From NCBI RefSeq assembly GCF_050003625.1, contig NC_134397.1:193833063-193897062 (forward strand): DNA of 64,000 bases, written 5' to 3'. Position 1 is the first letter of the stretch. The number at the start of each line of letters is the position of its first letter. Of the stretch, positions 12,560-23,405 are shown piece by piece. The stretch comes from Haematobia irritans. Lineage: Eukaryota; Arthropoda; Insecta; Diptera; Muscidae. The notes under the pieces were generated by a model, which was given only the letters and a program-made list of their open reading frames with translations, ran no database searches and was not told the DNA's origin. A program made the position numbers and the translations under genes.

Positions 12560-15463
12560 TTATTTTTCTTTGTTGAACCAACCAGATTGTTCCAAAAACA
12601 GTAGCAGACTGCTTAAGTTAACGTTTTCCAGATCCGCCAGTAATCTGAAGCTATATGCTCCTAAAAGTTGCTTGCGCTTTACACAAAATGCAGGACACTC
12701 ACACAAGAGGTGTTTAATTGATTCTTTTTCCTCCGCATCATGACAGCTCATACAATAGTCATTATACTTCGTGCCAATAGTTTTTGCAAAATCTCCTATC
12801 AGGCAACGACCCGTTATAGCAGATATCAGGAGTGATACCTGACGTCTCGAGAACATTAGCATATCTAGTGTGCGGTTTAAGTTGAAATGGGGCCATATTT
12901 GCTTGGTGTCGTTACAACCCTTGCAATTCTCCCATCGAACATTTGCCATCATAACAGCCTTCTCACGCAGCATGAGCTTGCAGGTAGCTAGGGGCATACC
13001 AACAAATTCTAGTTCCCCTGGAATATGTAAGGTAGTCCCTAGCCTTGCCAACTCATCCGCTTCGCAGTTCCCCGGTATGTTCCTATGGCCAGGCACCCAT
13101 ATTAGGTGAATATTGTACTGCTCAGCCATCTCATTGAGAGATTTGCGGCAGTCGATGGCCGTTTTCGAGTTGAGGAACACAGAGTCCAAGGATCTTATTG
13201 CAGGTTGACTGTCTGAGTATATATTAATGCCCACATTTTTGGAACATTACTTCTCAGCCAATTCGCCACCTCTCTTATTGCTAATATTTCAGCCTGAAAA
13301 ACACTACAGTGATTAGGTAATCTTTTCGCTATTCGAAGTTCCAGATCATTAGAATATACTCCGAACCCCACTTGTCCATCCAATTTGGAGCCATCAGTGT
13401 AGAAATCTATATATTCTTTATTCCCCGGGGTCTGTGTGCACCACGCCTCACTGTTGGGGATTAGAGTCTCAAACTTTTTGTCGAAAAGTGGACTCGCCAA
13501 AGTGTAATCCACTACGTTAGGCACATCTGGCATTGTTTTGAGGACAGAACTGTGACCGTAACCTTTTTCCGACCACAGCGATAGTTCGCGCAACCGCACA
13601 GCCGTTGTTGCAGCTGACTGTTTGGCCAAAATGTCTAAAGGCAATAGATGCAGCACGACATTAAGGGAATTTGTTCCTGTCTTGCTGAATGCGCCTGAAA
13701 TACACAAACACGCCATACGCTGAACTTTATCTAAACAAGTCGGTTTCTGAAGTGCCGGCCACCAGACTACAACACCATATAGCATTATAGGTCTAACCAC
13801 TGCCGTGTATAGCCAATGCACAATTTTTGGTTTCAGTCCCCACTTTTTTCCTATTGCCTTTTTGCACGAGTACAAAGCTACAGTTGCCTTTCTCGCCCTC
13901 TCTTCAATATTAAGCTTAAAGTTCAGCTTCCTGTCCAAAATAACGCCAAGGTATTTTGCACATTCACCAAAGGGAATTTCAATACCCCCTAAGGAAATAG
14001 GCCTAACCGTGGGAGTTTTGCGATCGTTGCAGTACATGACTAATTCTGTCTTTGCAGGATTTACCCCAAGACCATTGTCTTTCGCCCATTTCTCAGTCAT
14101 CCGGAGGGCCCTCTGAATAATATCTCTGATTGTGGATGGGAATTTTCCCCTGACTGCCAGAGCCACATCATCTGCGTATGCCACCACTTTTATCCTTTCT
14201 TTTTCTAGAGTAACCAGAAGGCTATTTATAGCAACATTCCAAAGAAGAGGTGATAGGACTCCTCCTTGGGGAGTGCCTCTGTTCACATACCTTTGTATGT
14301 TTGCTTGTCCTAGTGTGGCTGAAATACGTCTCTTCATTAGCAGTTCGTCTAACAGCCTGAGTATACATGGATCAACATTCAGAGTTGTCAGTCCATTTAA
14401 TATCGAGCTCGGATGGACATTATTGAACGCCCCTTCGATGTCTAGAAACGCCACGATTGTGTATTCTTTGACAGATAGTGAGCTTTCAATAAAGCTGACT
14501 AGTTCATGTAGTGCGGTCTCAGTAGACCTGCCCTTCGAGTATGCATGCTGTCGTTTCGAGAACAAACTTGAATCGATGCTAGTTCTAAGATAAATATCTA
14601 TCATCCTCTCCAGAGTCTTAAGTAGGAATGAGGATAAGCTGATTGGTCGGAAATCCTTCGCCCTCGAGTGAGAGGCTTTTCCCGCTTTAGGTATGAAAAC
14701 GACTTTTGTTTCCCTCCACTTTCCTGGGATATATGATAAGTTGATACATCCTTTATATATCACCGACAACCAGGGGATAATTTTGTCAGTTACAGCTTGT
14801 AACTCCGCCGGAGTAATTCCATCAGGTCCAGGGGATTTGAATGGTCCAAAGCTATTTAGCGCCCATCTTATTCTAGTTTCCGATACAATTTCCTCGACAG
14901 GAAACGACCGCTGAGCAACTGTGGCACCGCCAGTACATGGTTCAACCGTCTGATTTCCAGGAAAATGTGTGTCCAATAGTACCTCCAGCGTCTCCTTACT
15001 GGACGTTGTCCAATTGCCCTCCGATGTTTTAATGAAACCTGGAGCGGAGTTGGTGGATGCTAGAACCTTCCGTAGTCTGGAAGCCTCGGACGTATTCTCA
15101 ATACTGCTGCAGTAAGCATTCCAAGAGTTATGCTGAGCCTTTCTCAGTTCTCGCTTGTATTCTCTCAGATTCTTCTTGTAAGCGTCCCAGTCCTCAGGGG
15201 CTCTGGTGGACTTTGCCTTGTTAAAGAGCTTCCTGCAGGATTTCCTCATATTACTTAATTCCGTAGACCACCATGGTGGTCGATGTTTCCCCCTTGGCTT
15301 TCCTCTAGGGCATGCAGCTTTCAGTGAGATGTTGAAGGCCTTAGTAATCCGCTCCACTGCGTGTTCGATATCTTGCACATTTCTCATATTTGTCTCTGTT
15401 ATTTCCGGTATCATCATATTGAACGATTCCCTATACCTATTCCAGTCAGCTTTCCTAACATTT
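12560..15463 (-). pseudogene. LINE pol: reverse transcriptase + RNase H, one frameshift
   Basis: Encodes the pol protein of an RNase-H-bearing LINE (LOA/I-like; clade inferred). Order in the frame read from 15543: linker with RPPWWSTEL (about residues 88-96), GPDGITP (239-245), DFRPISL (297-303), FLDIEGAFNNV (366-376, first catalytic Asp), TPQGGVLSPLLWN (424-436), YADDVA (456-461, catalytic pair), YLGV, then RNase H starting TDGSK (716-720) and AEILAI (751). A 1-bp deletion near 13232 moves the rest into the frame of 12560-13234: YSDSQPAI, WVPGHRNIPGNCEADELA and a terminal zinc-knuckle-like HLLCECPAF. Upstream of 15463 the frame runs through inverted and DINE sequence, so the first ~27 residues are not LINE protein. 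RT motifs are intact, but the element lacks its endonuclease and is frameshifted. Confidence 0.92.
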
Positions 15464-15482
15464 GACTGGAATAGGTATAGGG

Positions 15483-15662
15483 AACCATATACTAACACCA
15501 CATACCAAATTTCAAGCGGATCGGATGAATTTTGCTCCTCCAAAAGGCTCCGGAAGCCAAATCTGGGGATCGGTTTATATGGGGGCTATACGTAAAAGGA
15601 GTCCGATATGGCTCATTTGCAATACCATCCGACCAACATCAATAACAACTACTTGTGCTTTA
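15483..15662 (-). mobile_element. DINE-like family A, right part (split by LINE)
   Basis: Resumes the element broken at 12418, from one 153-bp unit to the start of the head region ('accaacatcaataacaac', 'tacttgtgc'). The rest of the head (GTCCGTCC and TATACCC parts) is missing. Confidence 0.8.
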
Positions 15663-15825
15663 ATGTGAGATGCGAATTCAGTCTTTAGGATGTGAATTAA
15701 GAAATTTTGTGATATTTTGACAAATAAATAACTTTTAAAATTTTTTATGAGTTTTAATGCATTTTTACGCATGTGTGGAATGTTTGACATCAAATATTTT
15801 CAAAAATTCGCAATTTTTATAGAAT
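15663..15825. repeat. unnamed dispersed repeat next to DINE-A (partner at 52.2 kb)
   Basis: Blocks 'gaattcagt', 'ggatgtgaatta', 'tttgtgatattttg', 'caaataaataa' and 'tattttcaaaaattcgcaat' recur in the same order at 52205-52360. In both places the repeat sits beside a truncated or complete family-A head. The family is not recognised. Confidence 0.6.
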
Positions 15826-16249
15826 GGCAAAATTTAAATAATTTTTATCATTTTATTAATTCTTAATCTATTGTTAACCTATTTGAAACAAAAAAAATTA
15901 AAATTTTCCATTAAAAATATGAAAAAAGTATATAGAGCAGTAAGTTCTTAAGTAAGAATCTTAAATACCCACCACCATGAACCAAATATTAGGGTTTCTT
16001 TGAAATTTCAGGAGGGCTTGAGGACACTTCCCGAAGATAAATTTAAAGATTTCACCTATAAGGACTATGTCAGATTCTGGATTTATAAGAACCATTTTTG
16101 TTTGAGTTTTAGAGGAATAATTAACATCTCTTGTAAGTGTTCAAGAAAATTATAAAATAACGTCTTGATTTGAAATCTTAAATCTGTAGAAGTAAAATCT
16201 GGAAATTTTACATTGAGTTTCAAGCAATTTTCATGATCAGTGCGCCTTC
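15826..16249. other. unassigned AT-rich spacer
   Basis: No ORF, RNA gene or known repeat seen. Confidence 0.4.
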
Positions 16250-17480
16250 TACACCCTCAAGAAGTGAAGTCGGTCTATATGGAGGCATTACCAAATGGAC
16301 CGATAAAAACATAATCCGATACACGTTTTCGTGAGCCTAAAATACCAGAATATTTACAACTTCAGGCAAATCAGATAAAAACTACGGTTTCTAGAAACCC
16401 AAGGAGTTAAATCGGGAGATCGTTCTTATGGGGGCTATACTAAAATATGGACCTATACTCACCGTTTTCGACACACCTCTTTATGACCCGAAAATACCTC
16501 TAGATTTCCAATTTCAGGCAAATAGGATAAAAACTTCGGATTCTAGAAGCCCAAGACCCCAAATCGGGAGGTCGTTTTATATGGGCACCATACCAAAACA
16601 TGGACCGATTCTCACAATTTTTGGCACACGTATTTGTGGTCCTACAGTACCTCTAGATTTCCAATTTCGGACAAATTGGATAAAAACTACGGTTTCTATA
16701 AGCCCAAGACCCCAAATCGGGAGGTCGTTTTATATGCGGACCATACCAAAACATGGACCGATACTCACAATTTTAGGCACACGTATTTGTGGTTCTACAA
16801 TACCTCTAGATTTCCATTTTCAGGTAAATTGAATAAAAACTGCGGTTTCTATAAGCCCAAGAAGTAAAATCGGGAGATCGGTCTATATGGGGGCTATACC
16901 AAAATATAGACCGATACTCACAATTTTTGGCACACGTATTTGTGGTCCTACAGTACCTCTAGATTTCCAATTTCAGGTAAATTGAATAAAAACTGCGGTT
17001 TCTATAAGCCCAAGAAGTAAAATCGGGAGATCGGTCTATATGGGGGCTATACCAAAACATGGACCGATACTCACCATTTTTGGCACACCTCTTTATGGTC
17101 ATAAAATACTTCTAGATTTCAAATTTCAGGCAAATTGGATAAAAACTGCGATTTCTATAAGCCCAAGACCCCAAATCGGGAGGTCGGTTTATATGGGGAC
17201 TATATCAAAACCTGGACCGATATAGCCCATCTTCGAACTTGACCTGCCTGCAGACAAAATACGAGTTTGTGCAAAATTTCAGCACGACTGCTTCATTATT
17301 GAAGACTGTAGCGTGATTACAACAGACGGACAGACGGACATCGTTATATCGTCTTAGAATTTCTCCCTGATCAAGAATATATATACTTTATATAGTCGGA
17401 AATCGATATTTCGATGTGTTAAAAACGGAATGCAAACTTATTATACCCCCGTCACCATTCTATGGTGGTGGGTATAAAAA
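16250..17480 (-). mobile_element. DINE-1-like element, family B, 153-bp units
   Basis: The 'atggg' landmark of each unit falls at 16428, 16581, 16734, 16887, 17040 and 17193, every step exactly 153 bp. Unit landmarks are 'ggtcgttttatat', 'catggaccgat', 'atttttggcacacg', 'cctctagatttcca' and 'ttggataaaaac'. The reversed head follows: GACGGACAGACGGAC (about 17324-17338), 'aagaatatatatac', 'tgttaaaaacggaat' and a reversed TATACCCACCACCATAG start ending near 17476. Confidence 0.8.
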
Positions 17481-17482
17481 GC

Positions 17483-17716
17483 GATTAATAGAAAAATTGA
17501 CTCAAATGAGCTTCCTGAGCAGCTAAAATAAAGAACTTCTTTGAAAGTGCTTTTAAAGTTGTGCCTTTAGAAGAACTCCCAAATTTTTTGCTGAGTATGA
17601 TTAATAGAAAAATTGACTCAAATGAGCTTCCTGAGCAGCTAAAATAAAGAACTTCTTTGGAAGTGCTTTTAAAGTTGTGCCTTTAGAAGAACTTCCAAAT
17701 TTTTTGCTGAGTATGG
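17483..17716 (+). repeat. 116-bp direct tandem duplication
   Basis: 'gattaatagaaaaattgac' begins at 17483 and again at 17599. The two copies match almost perfectly through 'ttttttgctgagtatg'. It lies immediately after the family-B head. Function unknown. Confidence 0.9.
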
Positions 17717-18801
17717 ACACTATAGTATAGGTGCTTCCAATTTTATAAAATATTTTTTTGCTGAAAATTTTATACCCACGTTTAGTTTATAAAATTTTTA
17801 GGCATACTTGGGACAAAGAAAAGTTTTCAAAGAATAATCAAGTTAAAATAAAGCCAAATGATATTTTCCAATAAAAATAAATATTTATTTATTTATTTAT
17901 TTCCATATTTATTATAAAAATAAATTAAATTTTACATCAGTTTAACAATGGGAATTTTTTTCTGTGTGTATCTTATCATAAAGGTATGAAAAATAACACG
18001 CACTCCCATCCATCTCCTAAATGAACCGCATGCAAGTGAATTTAAAATGCCTTGCGACAGCTAACTTCATTGTTCATAGATTAGACTAAATAAAATCAAT
18101 TGTTTAAACAATGATTTCTCCTTATTATACCATTTTCAACTTATTCAGTAGTAAATCTACACGAATCTTTTGTTAAATTATTGTGAGGTTTTTTCTTTCT
18201 CGTTTTCGACAATTTGTTTGTTTAAGCGAATTTATTCAATTGGATTTAATGCAACCATAGCCCTCCTCGACATCGTGATATACCCCCTATGGTTTAGAGA
18301 GAATTTGAGAATTTCTATAAAACTTACCAGCATCATCAACTAAAGCATTAAAATGCTTCCCAAATTATTAGGTTTATGATAGTGGCATAAGAGTAAATAA
18401 CAAACACTTATATAATATTGCAATAAAGATATTAGAAAATTATTTTGTTTGAACTTAGAACATGTGATGGGAGGGGAGGATGATCGTAGGAGAAATAATA
18501 AAAAAAGAAAAACTGCAACGTAGTTGATCTTCTTAAGTAACTAGAGTGATATGTCTTCGACACACAATTCAAAAAAATTGTAACACACTGTGATACAAAC
18601 GGATTTTATTTGTGTCATTCAGGAAATTAAATATTGTAATCTTACTTTCTAATAAAAGTTAACATGGATTCAAAGATTTTTCATTCAAATATTTAATTTT
18701 GATATTAATTCCGAGCCAACCATGCGCCTTCTTTAAAATGAAGACATTATTTTAGGGACCTATTTGGCATTAAATCAAGGCATTATAAAATTAAAATTAC
18801 A
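17717..18801. other. unassigned, possibly host intronic DNA
   Basis: AT-rich sequence with a (TTTA)n tract near 17880-17906 and no supported gene. No match to the repeat families elsewhere in the window was noticed. Confidence 0.4.
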
Positions 18802-18945
18802 TTAGCGTGATTTCAACAGAGAAAAGGACGGACGGACATGGATAGGTCGACTCTGAATTTCACCACGACCCAGAATATATATAATTTGTGGAATATATAC
18901 TTAGGGCAATATTTCGATGTATTACAAACGCAATGACAAAAAATT
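18802..18945 (-). mobile_element. DINE-like head fragment, family A
   Basis: Diverged reversed head: 'ttagcgtgatttcaacag', 'ggacggacggacatgg', 'gacccagaatatat' and 'caatatttcgatg' + 'tattacaaac'. It has no 153-bp units and no tail. It points away from the element that starts at 19039. Confidence 0.75.
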
Positions 18946-19975
18946 GTGAACTTTCGTTTAATTAAAATTTCTTAATTAAAAAAGAAAAAATAATTTCTTA
19001 AAATTGGTCTTTAAATTAGGTTTCATAATCTTCCTTTTTATACCCTCCACCATAGGCTTTGTCATTATTATTAATTTTGTCATTCCGTTTGTAACACATC
19101 GAAATATTGCTCTAAGACCCCATAAAGTATATATATTCTGGGTCGTGGTGAAATTCTGAGTCGATCTGAGCATGTCCGTCCGTCCGTCCGTCAGTCCGTC
19201 TGTTGAAATCACGCTAACTTCCGAACGAAACCAGCTATCGACTTGAAACTTGGCAAAAGTAGTTGTTATTGATGTAGGTCGGATAGTATTGCAAATGGGC
19301 CATATCGGTCCACTTTTACGTATAGCCCCCATATAAACGGACCCCCAAATTTGGCTTGCGATTGCTCTAAGAGAAGCAAATTTCATCCGATCCGGCTGAA
19401 ATTTGGTACATGGTGTTAGTATATAGTCTCTAACAACCACGAAAAAATTGGTCCATATCGGTCCACTTTAACGTATAGCCCCCATATAAACGGACCCCCA
19501 AATTTGGCTTGCGATTGCTTTCAGAGAAGCAAATTTCATCCGATCCGGCTGAAATTTGGTACATGGTGTTAGTATATAGTCTCTAACAACCACGAAAAAA
19601 TTGGTCCATATCGGTCCACTTTAACGTATAGCCCCCATATAAACGGACCCCCAAATTTGGCTTGCGATTGCTCTCAGAGAAGCAAATTTCATCCGATCCG
19701 GCGAAATTTGGTACATGGTGTTTGTATATGGTATCTAACAACCATGCAAGAATTGGTCCATATCGGTCAATAATTATATATAGCCCCCATATAAATCGAT
19801 CCCTAGATTTGTCCTCCGGAGCCTCTTGGAGGAGCAAAATTCATCCGATCCGGTTGAAATTTGGAACATGGTGTTAGAATGTAGTCTCTAACAAACACGC
19901 AAGAATTGGTCCATATCGGTCGATAAATATATATATCGGTCCATAATTATATTATTATATAGGAGCCACCGTGGT

Positions 19976-20321
19976 GCAATGTTTAGCATGCCCGCCTTGC
20001 ACACACAAGGTCGTGGGTTCGATTCCTGCTTCGACCGAACACCAAAAAGTTTTTCAGCGGTGGATTATCCCACCTCAGTAATGCTGGTGACATTTCTGAG
20101 GGTTTCAAAGCTTCTCTAAGTGGTTTCACTATAATGTGGAGCGCCGTTCGGACTCGGCTATAAAAAGGAGGTCCCTTGTCATTGAGCTTAACATGGAATC
20201 GGGCAGCACTCAGTGATAAGAGAGAAGTTCACCAATGTGGTATCACAATGGACTGAATAGTCTAAGTGAGCCTGATACATCGGGCTGCCACCTAACCTAA
20301 CCTAACCTAACCTAACCTAAC
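19976..20321 (+). mobile_element. tRNA-derived SINE, full length (copy 2)
   Basis: Same structure as at 7281: CCACCGTGGTGCAAT head, B-box GGTTCGATTCC at 20016-20026, body, LINE-like 3' tail and five CCTAA units. Inserted inside the 153-bp units of the family-A element at 19.0-21.0 kb. Differences from copy 1 are few. Confidence 0.92.
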
Positions 20322-20554
20322 ATATATAGCCCCCATATAAACAGTTCCCCAGTTTGATCTCCGTAGCCTCTTGGAGGAGCAAAATTCATCCGATCCGGTT
20401 GAAATTTGCAACGTGGTGTTAGTATAAGGTCGCTAATAACCATGCCAAAATTGGTCCATATCGGTCTATAGTTATATATAGCCGATCCCCAATCACACAA
20501 AAATTGGTCCATATCGGTTCATAATCATGGTTGCCACTCGAGCCAAAAATAATC

Positions 20555-20830
20555 TACCAAAATTTTATTTTTATAGAAAACATTGTCAAAATGCTATTTC
20601 TATAGAAAATTTCGTCAAAATTTTATTTCTATAGTAAATTTCGCCAAAATTTTATTTCCATAGAAAATTTTATTTCTATAGAAAATTTTGTCAAAATTTT
20701 ATTTCTATAGAAAATTTTGTCAAAATTTTATTTCTATAAAAATTGATTCCAAATTTTATTTCTATAGAAAATTTTGTCAACATTTTACTTCTATAGAAAA
20801 TGTTGTCAATTTTATTTCTATAGAAACTTT
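20555..20830. repeat. 29-bp minisatellite array inside DINE-A
   Basis: About nine units in the ATTTCTATAGAAAATTTT orientation, lying between the 153-bp units and the DINE tail. The same relative position is seen in the elements at 52.4, 57.3 and 45.2-48.1 kb. Confidence 0.88.
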
Positions 20831-21239
20831 AAACTTAATTATATACGTATTTAATCGGCCTTTTTAGTTTAATATATACCACGTATGGACTATGTGGTAT
20901 ATATTAGGAAGTTTTTGAGATACCTTGCCATCGGCTTCAGTAGAAGTTTCTACGCAATCCATGGCCTGGCCGAACTTACGGCCGTATATACTTGTTTTAC
21001 CTCAAATTTAAATTTACCACAAAATAATCGTCTACACCCAGAGATGGAATATGATCACCTCAAACAAGCTCCCTGGGCTTCTGGCGTGTCGTTATCGATG
21101 TGCGAAGCAAAAAGGTAATACGTGTCATTTGGCCGCTGATTACAGATAGATTACACATATCAGTTATATTAACATATCAGCCGTGGGAGATTTCTGGCCT
21201 CCGGTGTTATCGGCTCTTTTGTAGCTAACTGCTTCAGCT

Positions 21240-21881
21240 ATAGTATGCTTATGAATCGTGCTCAGACCTACCTGGTATGTTGCATGATCTGGAGGCTCTC
21301 TTTAGTAACGCTGGATCTCGCGCTCTAGAAGATGAATATCAATCCTTACATTCCTGCGTGGCATGTTCAATCCAACATGGTGATTTTGATGATTACAGCT
21401 GTTGCAACCCAGGATTTACTACTTTCACAAGATGCATTTGTGTGTACGCACGGGGAGGATCTTGGTCTCCACATAAAGATGATCGAAGGGTGTACTTCAG
21501 AGTTCTAAGGGCAGCGTTCTGTTATTGCATTGCATGCCAATTTGTAGTGAACAAAGTTTCTTTGTCCGCACTCCAAGCGACTTCAGTACCTTGTTTCTAC
21601 CGTGGAGCTTATCACAAATTGCAGTGGCGTGGAAGACAACTTAAAAAATTATGTTAAATACGACCCCCATCGACTCTAACATTCAACTGTTTGAGTATTC
21701 TGCTGAAAAGTGTGTCTGAGGTTTTGGTGACGGATATCTTCAAATTCCTAGCAGTGAAATAAGTGGCAAGCTCAGGAAGGTAGATGTGTAGCCAACCACT
21801 GATGTCAGCAACAAAGGCCCGAATGCCAAGATTGTGCTGTCGTCCGCAACGCCATCAGAAGGGGGTAGAATAGAAGGTAGA
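21240..21881 (-). pseudogene. jockey-like LINE, C-terminal RT remnant
   Basis: On the minus strand downstream of the MITE, the reading gives PPSDGVADDSTILAFG (a decayed version of the (Y)ADD active-site segment, about 21825-21880). Then, with frame changes, LPELATYFTARNLKISVTKT and further on DKLHGRNKVLKSLGVRT. These are typical segments of the jockey-clade reverse transcriptase after the catalytic pair. Frames are broken and the active-site Tyr position reads Val. It belongs with the pieces at 22467-23405 and 24836-25334. The plus-strand ORF over 21277-21657 is antisense to it and is not called. Confidence 0.7.
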
Positions 21882-21883
21882 TA

Positions 21884-22461
21884 CACAGAAAAAATATTCA
21901 CGAAAATTTTTCCAATTAAAATTAATTTAATTGAGTTTTAAAAAATATTCACTTAAAAATTTAATAGAATCAAAAATTTTTTTAATTGAAACAAAACTCA
22001 ATCATACACAAAAATTTTTTTCTGATTCAATGGCGAAATTAATTGATCCAATTAATTTTTTGATTGAAATGTCTTCATTCACAGAAATGATAGTATCAAT
22101 TAAAAAATTGGCAGTCAATTAAAAAATTAATTGATCCAATTCAAAAATTAATTGATACTATTAATTTGTGTGATTGATTTTTATTTCAATTAAAAAATTT
22201 GTTTATTCAATTAAATTTTTAATTGAATATTTTTTAAAACCCAATTAAGATTTTAATTGGAAAAATTTTCCTGAAATGTTGTTCTGTGCACAAAAATTAA
22301 TAGTATCAATTAATTTTTTAATTGGATCAATTAATTTTTTAATTGACCTTCAATTAATTTTTTAATAGATACTATCATTTCTGTGATTGAAGGCATTTCA
22401 ATTAAAAAATTAATTGGATCAACTAATTTCGTGATTGAATCAGCAAATTTTTTTTTGTGTG
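21884..22461. mobile_element. AT-rich MITE with CACAGAAAAA ends (copy M1)
   Basis: 578-bp element flanked by TA (21882-21883 and 22462-22463). The left end CACAGAAAAAAT and right end TTTTTTTGTGTG form short inverted repeats. The interior is rich in 'aattaattttttaattg' palindromic blocks. It interrupts the jockey-like LINE directly after its LLNLYT segment. Confidence 0.8.
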
Positions 22462-22466
22462 TAGAG

Positions 22467-23405
22467 GTTTAACAGTGTCGGAGATATCGCCCCACCTGGG
22501 GGAACTGCTTGTTCCACTCTATGAGGTCTTGACTTTTTTATCTCTAAATTACTACTGACGCCCGCACTTATAACTAAGGGCGTTTTCGTTTCGCAAAAAA
22601 TATGTTGCCCTGGTGTTACACTTCTTTTTCCCTCATTGTATTTTCGCTCAAATAATAGTGTCATTCCAAACTTATTGTTAATTCATAATATTGTGAGGGA
22701 TAGAGGATCCAATATTTATGACAGTGTCCTTTATATTTGGTAATCAATTTTGAGAATGTTGCACCTTTTTTCCCAATCGAAATCGCCATAAGACTCCAAC
22801 ATTTGACTCCTGTCGGTAGGGACGTATTTTCAAACAGTCTGGCAAGGACCATATTGTCTTAATAGATCAAGAGCCATGAGGACAGTCCTGTGGTTTAGTT
22901 CAATCCTCCAATTATGTATGTTGTAATGACATGCAAAGCTGTTGTTTTTGAAGTATGAACTTTAGGGAATCCTTTTGGTGGTTGGCTTGTGGAAAATTTT
23001 CCGAAAGGCGGGGGAGAAGTAGTGTCTTGGCTACTGGTGAGGGAAGAGAGAACGGTCTCTACGATTCACCCTTGCTCTAGTCTTTGCCTAGCTTCGGTAG
23101 TGAAATTTTCCGGACATCGTGTATAATGAGCAATTGCAAGGATAAACTGAGGAGTATGGTCGACATCCAATATTTCCAGATGCTTTCGCATTCGCATAGA
23201 AATTCCTTCGGGCCCAGCGCTTTGGATAGTTGATGACACTGGCCAATTTGACTGAGATAAATTATGTGTCGCTGACTGGTCTCCTTTACGTCGCTTCTGC
23301 TGGGATGTTGGGCTTTACCTGGGCAATTCGAAGACTAGCTATGAAGCGAATGGCTGCTGCGTTGATGACGTCTCGGAATACCTTGGGAGTAACGCGTAAA
23401 GGGTG
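22467..23405 (-). pseudogene. jockey-like LINE, central RT remnant
   Basis: The minus strand contains, from right to left, SAGPEGISMRMRKHLE (about 23170-23220; compare the jockey-type GPDGIS...KHL segment) and RVEQAVPPGGAISPTLLNLYT (22463-22530; RT motif PQGG.LSPLLFNLY with Q changed to P). Frames are interrupted by indels, so no intact ORF survives. It is bounded by the MITE on one side and a 29-bp array on the other. Clade assignment rests on these short motifs. Confidence 0.75.

Larger units (their letters stand above)
12419..15482 (-). mobile_element. non-LTR retrotransposon (LINE) with RNase H, 5'-truncated insertion
   Basis: A complete insertion event flanked by a 12-bp target duplication (aaccatatacta at 12407-12418 and 15483-15494). 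The 3' end is at the left: (TTAGG)n on the plus strand, i.e. (CCTAA)n in the element sense, then an ~85-bp 3' region shared with the SINE. The endonuclease domain and ORF1 are missing. At the 5' end, 15463-15483 is an inverted copy of 15427-15447, a short inversion of the kind left by template switching during target-primed reverse transcription. Confidence 0.93.
19039..20998 (+). mobile_element. DINE-1-like element, family A, composite (copy A4)
   Basis: Runs in order: head TATACCCTCCACCATAG (19039), the GTCCGTCCGTCCGTC run, 153-bp units, a SINE insertion (19976-20321), more unit sequence, a 'catggttgccactcgagcc' joint (20527), a 29-bp array (20555-20830) and the tail. The tail starts near 20838 ('tatacgtatttaatcggcc') and ends with 'ggcctggccgaacttacgg' and 'tatacttgtt'. 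The tail stem-loop (GGCCTGGCC) resembles the subterminal hairpin of INE-1/DINE-1 Helitrons. It carries a deletion in the tail compared with the copies at 57-61 kb. Confidence 0.85.

Noticed and set aside
13805..14593. Plus-strand ORFs of 103 and 153 codons inside the LINE
   Set aside because: They are shadows of the LINE pol frame on the opposite strand.
15464..15543. N-terminal ~27 residues of the 782-codon LINE ORF
   Set aside because: This part is encoded by the inverted junction and by DINE sequence, not by the LINE, so the ORF start is artificial.
21277..21657. 126-codon plus-strand ORF with many Cys
   Set aside because: It is antisense to the decayed jockey-like RT and has no recognisable domain.
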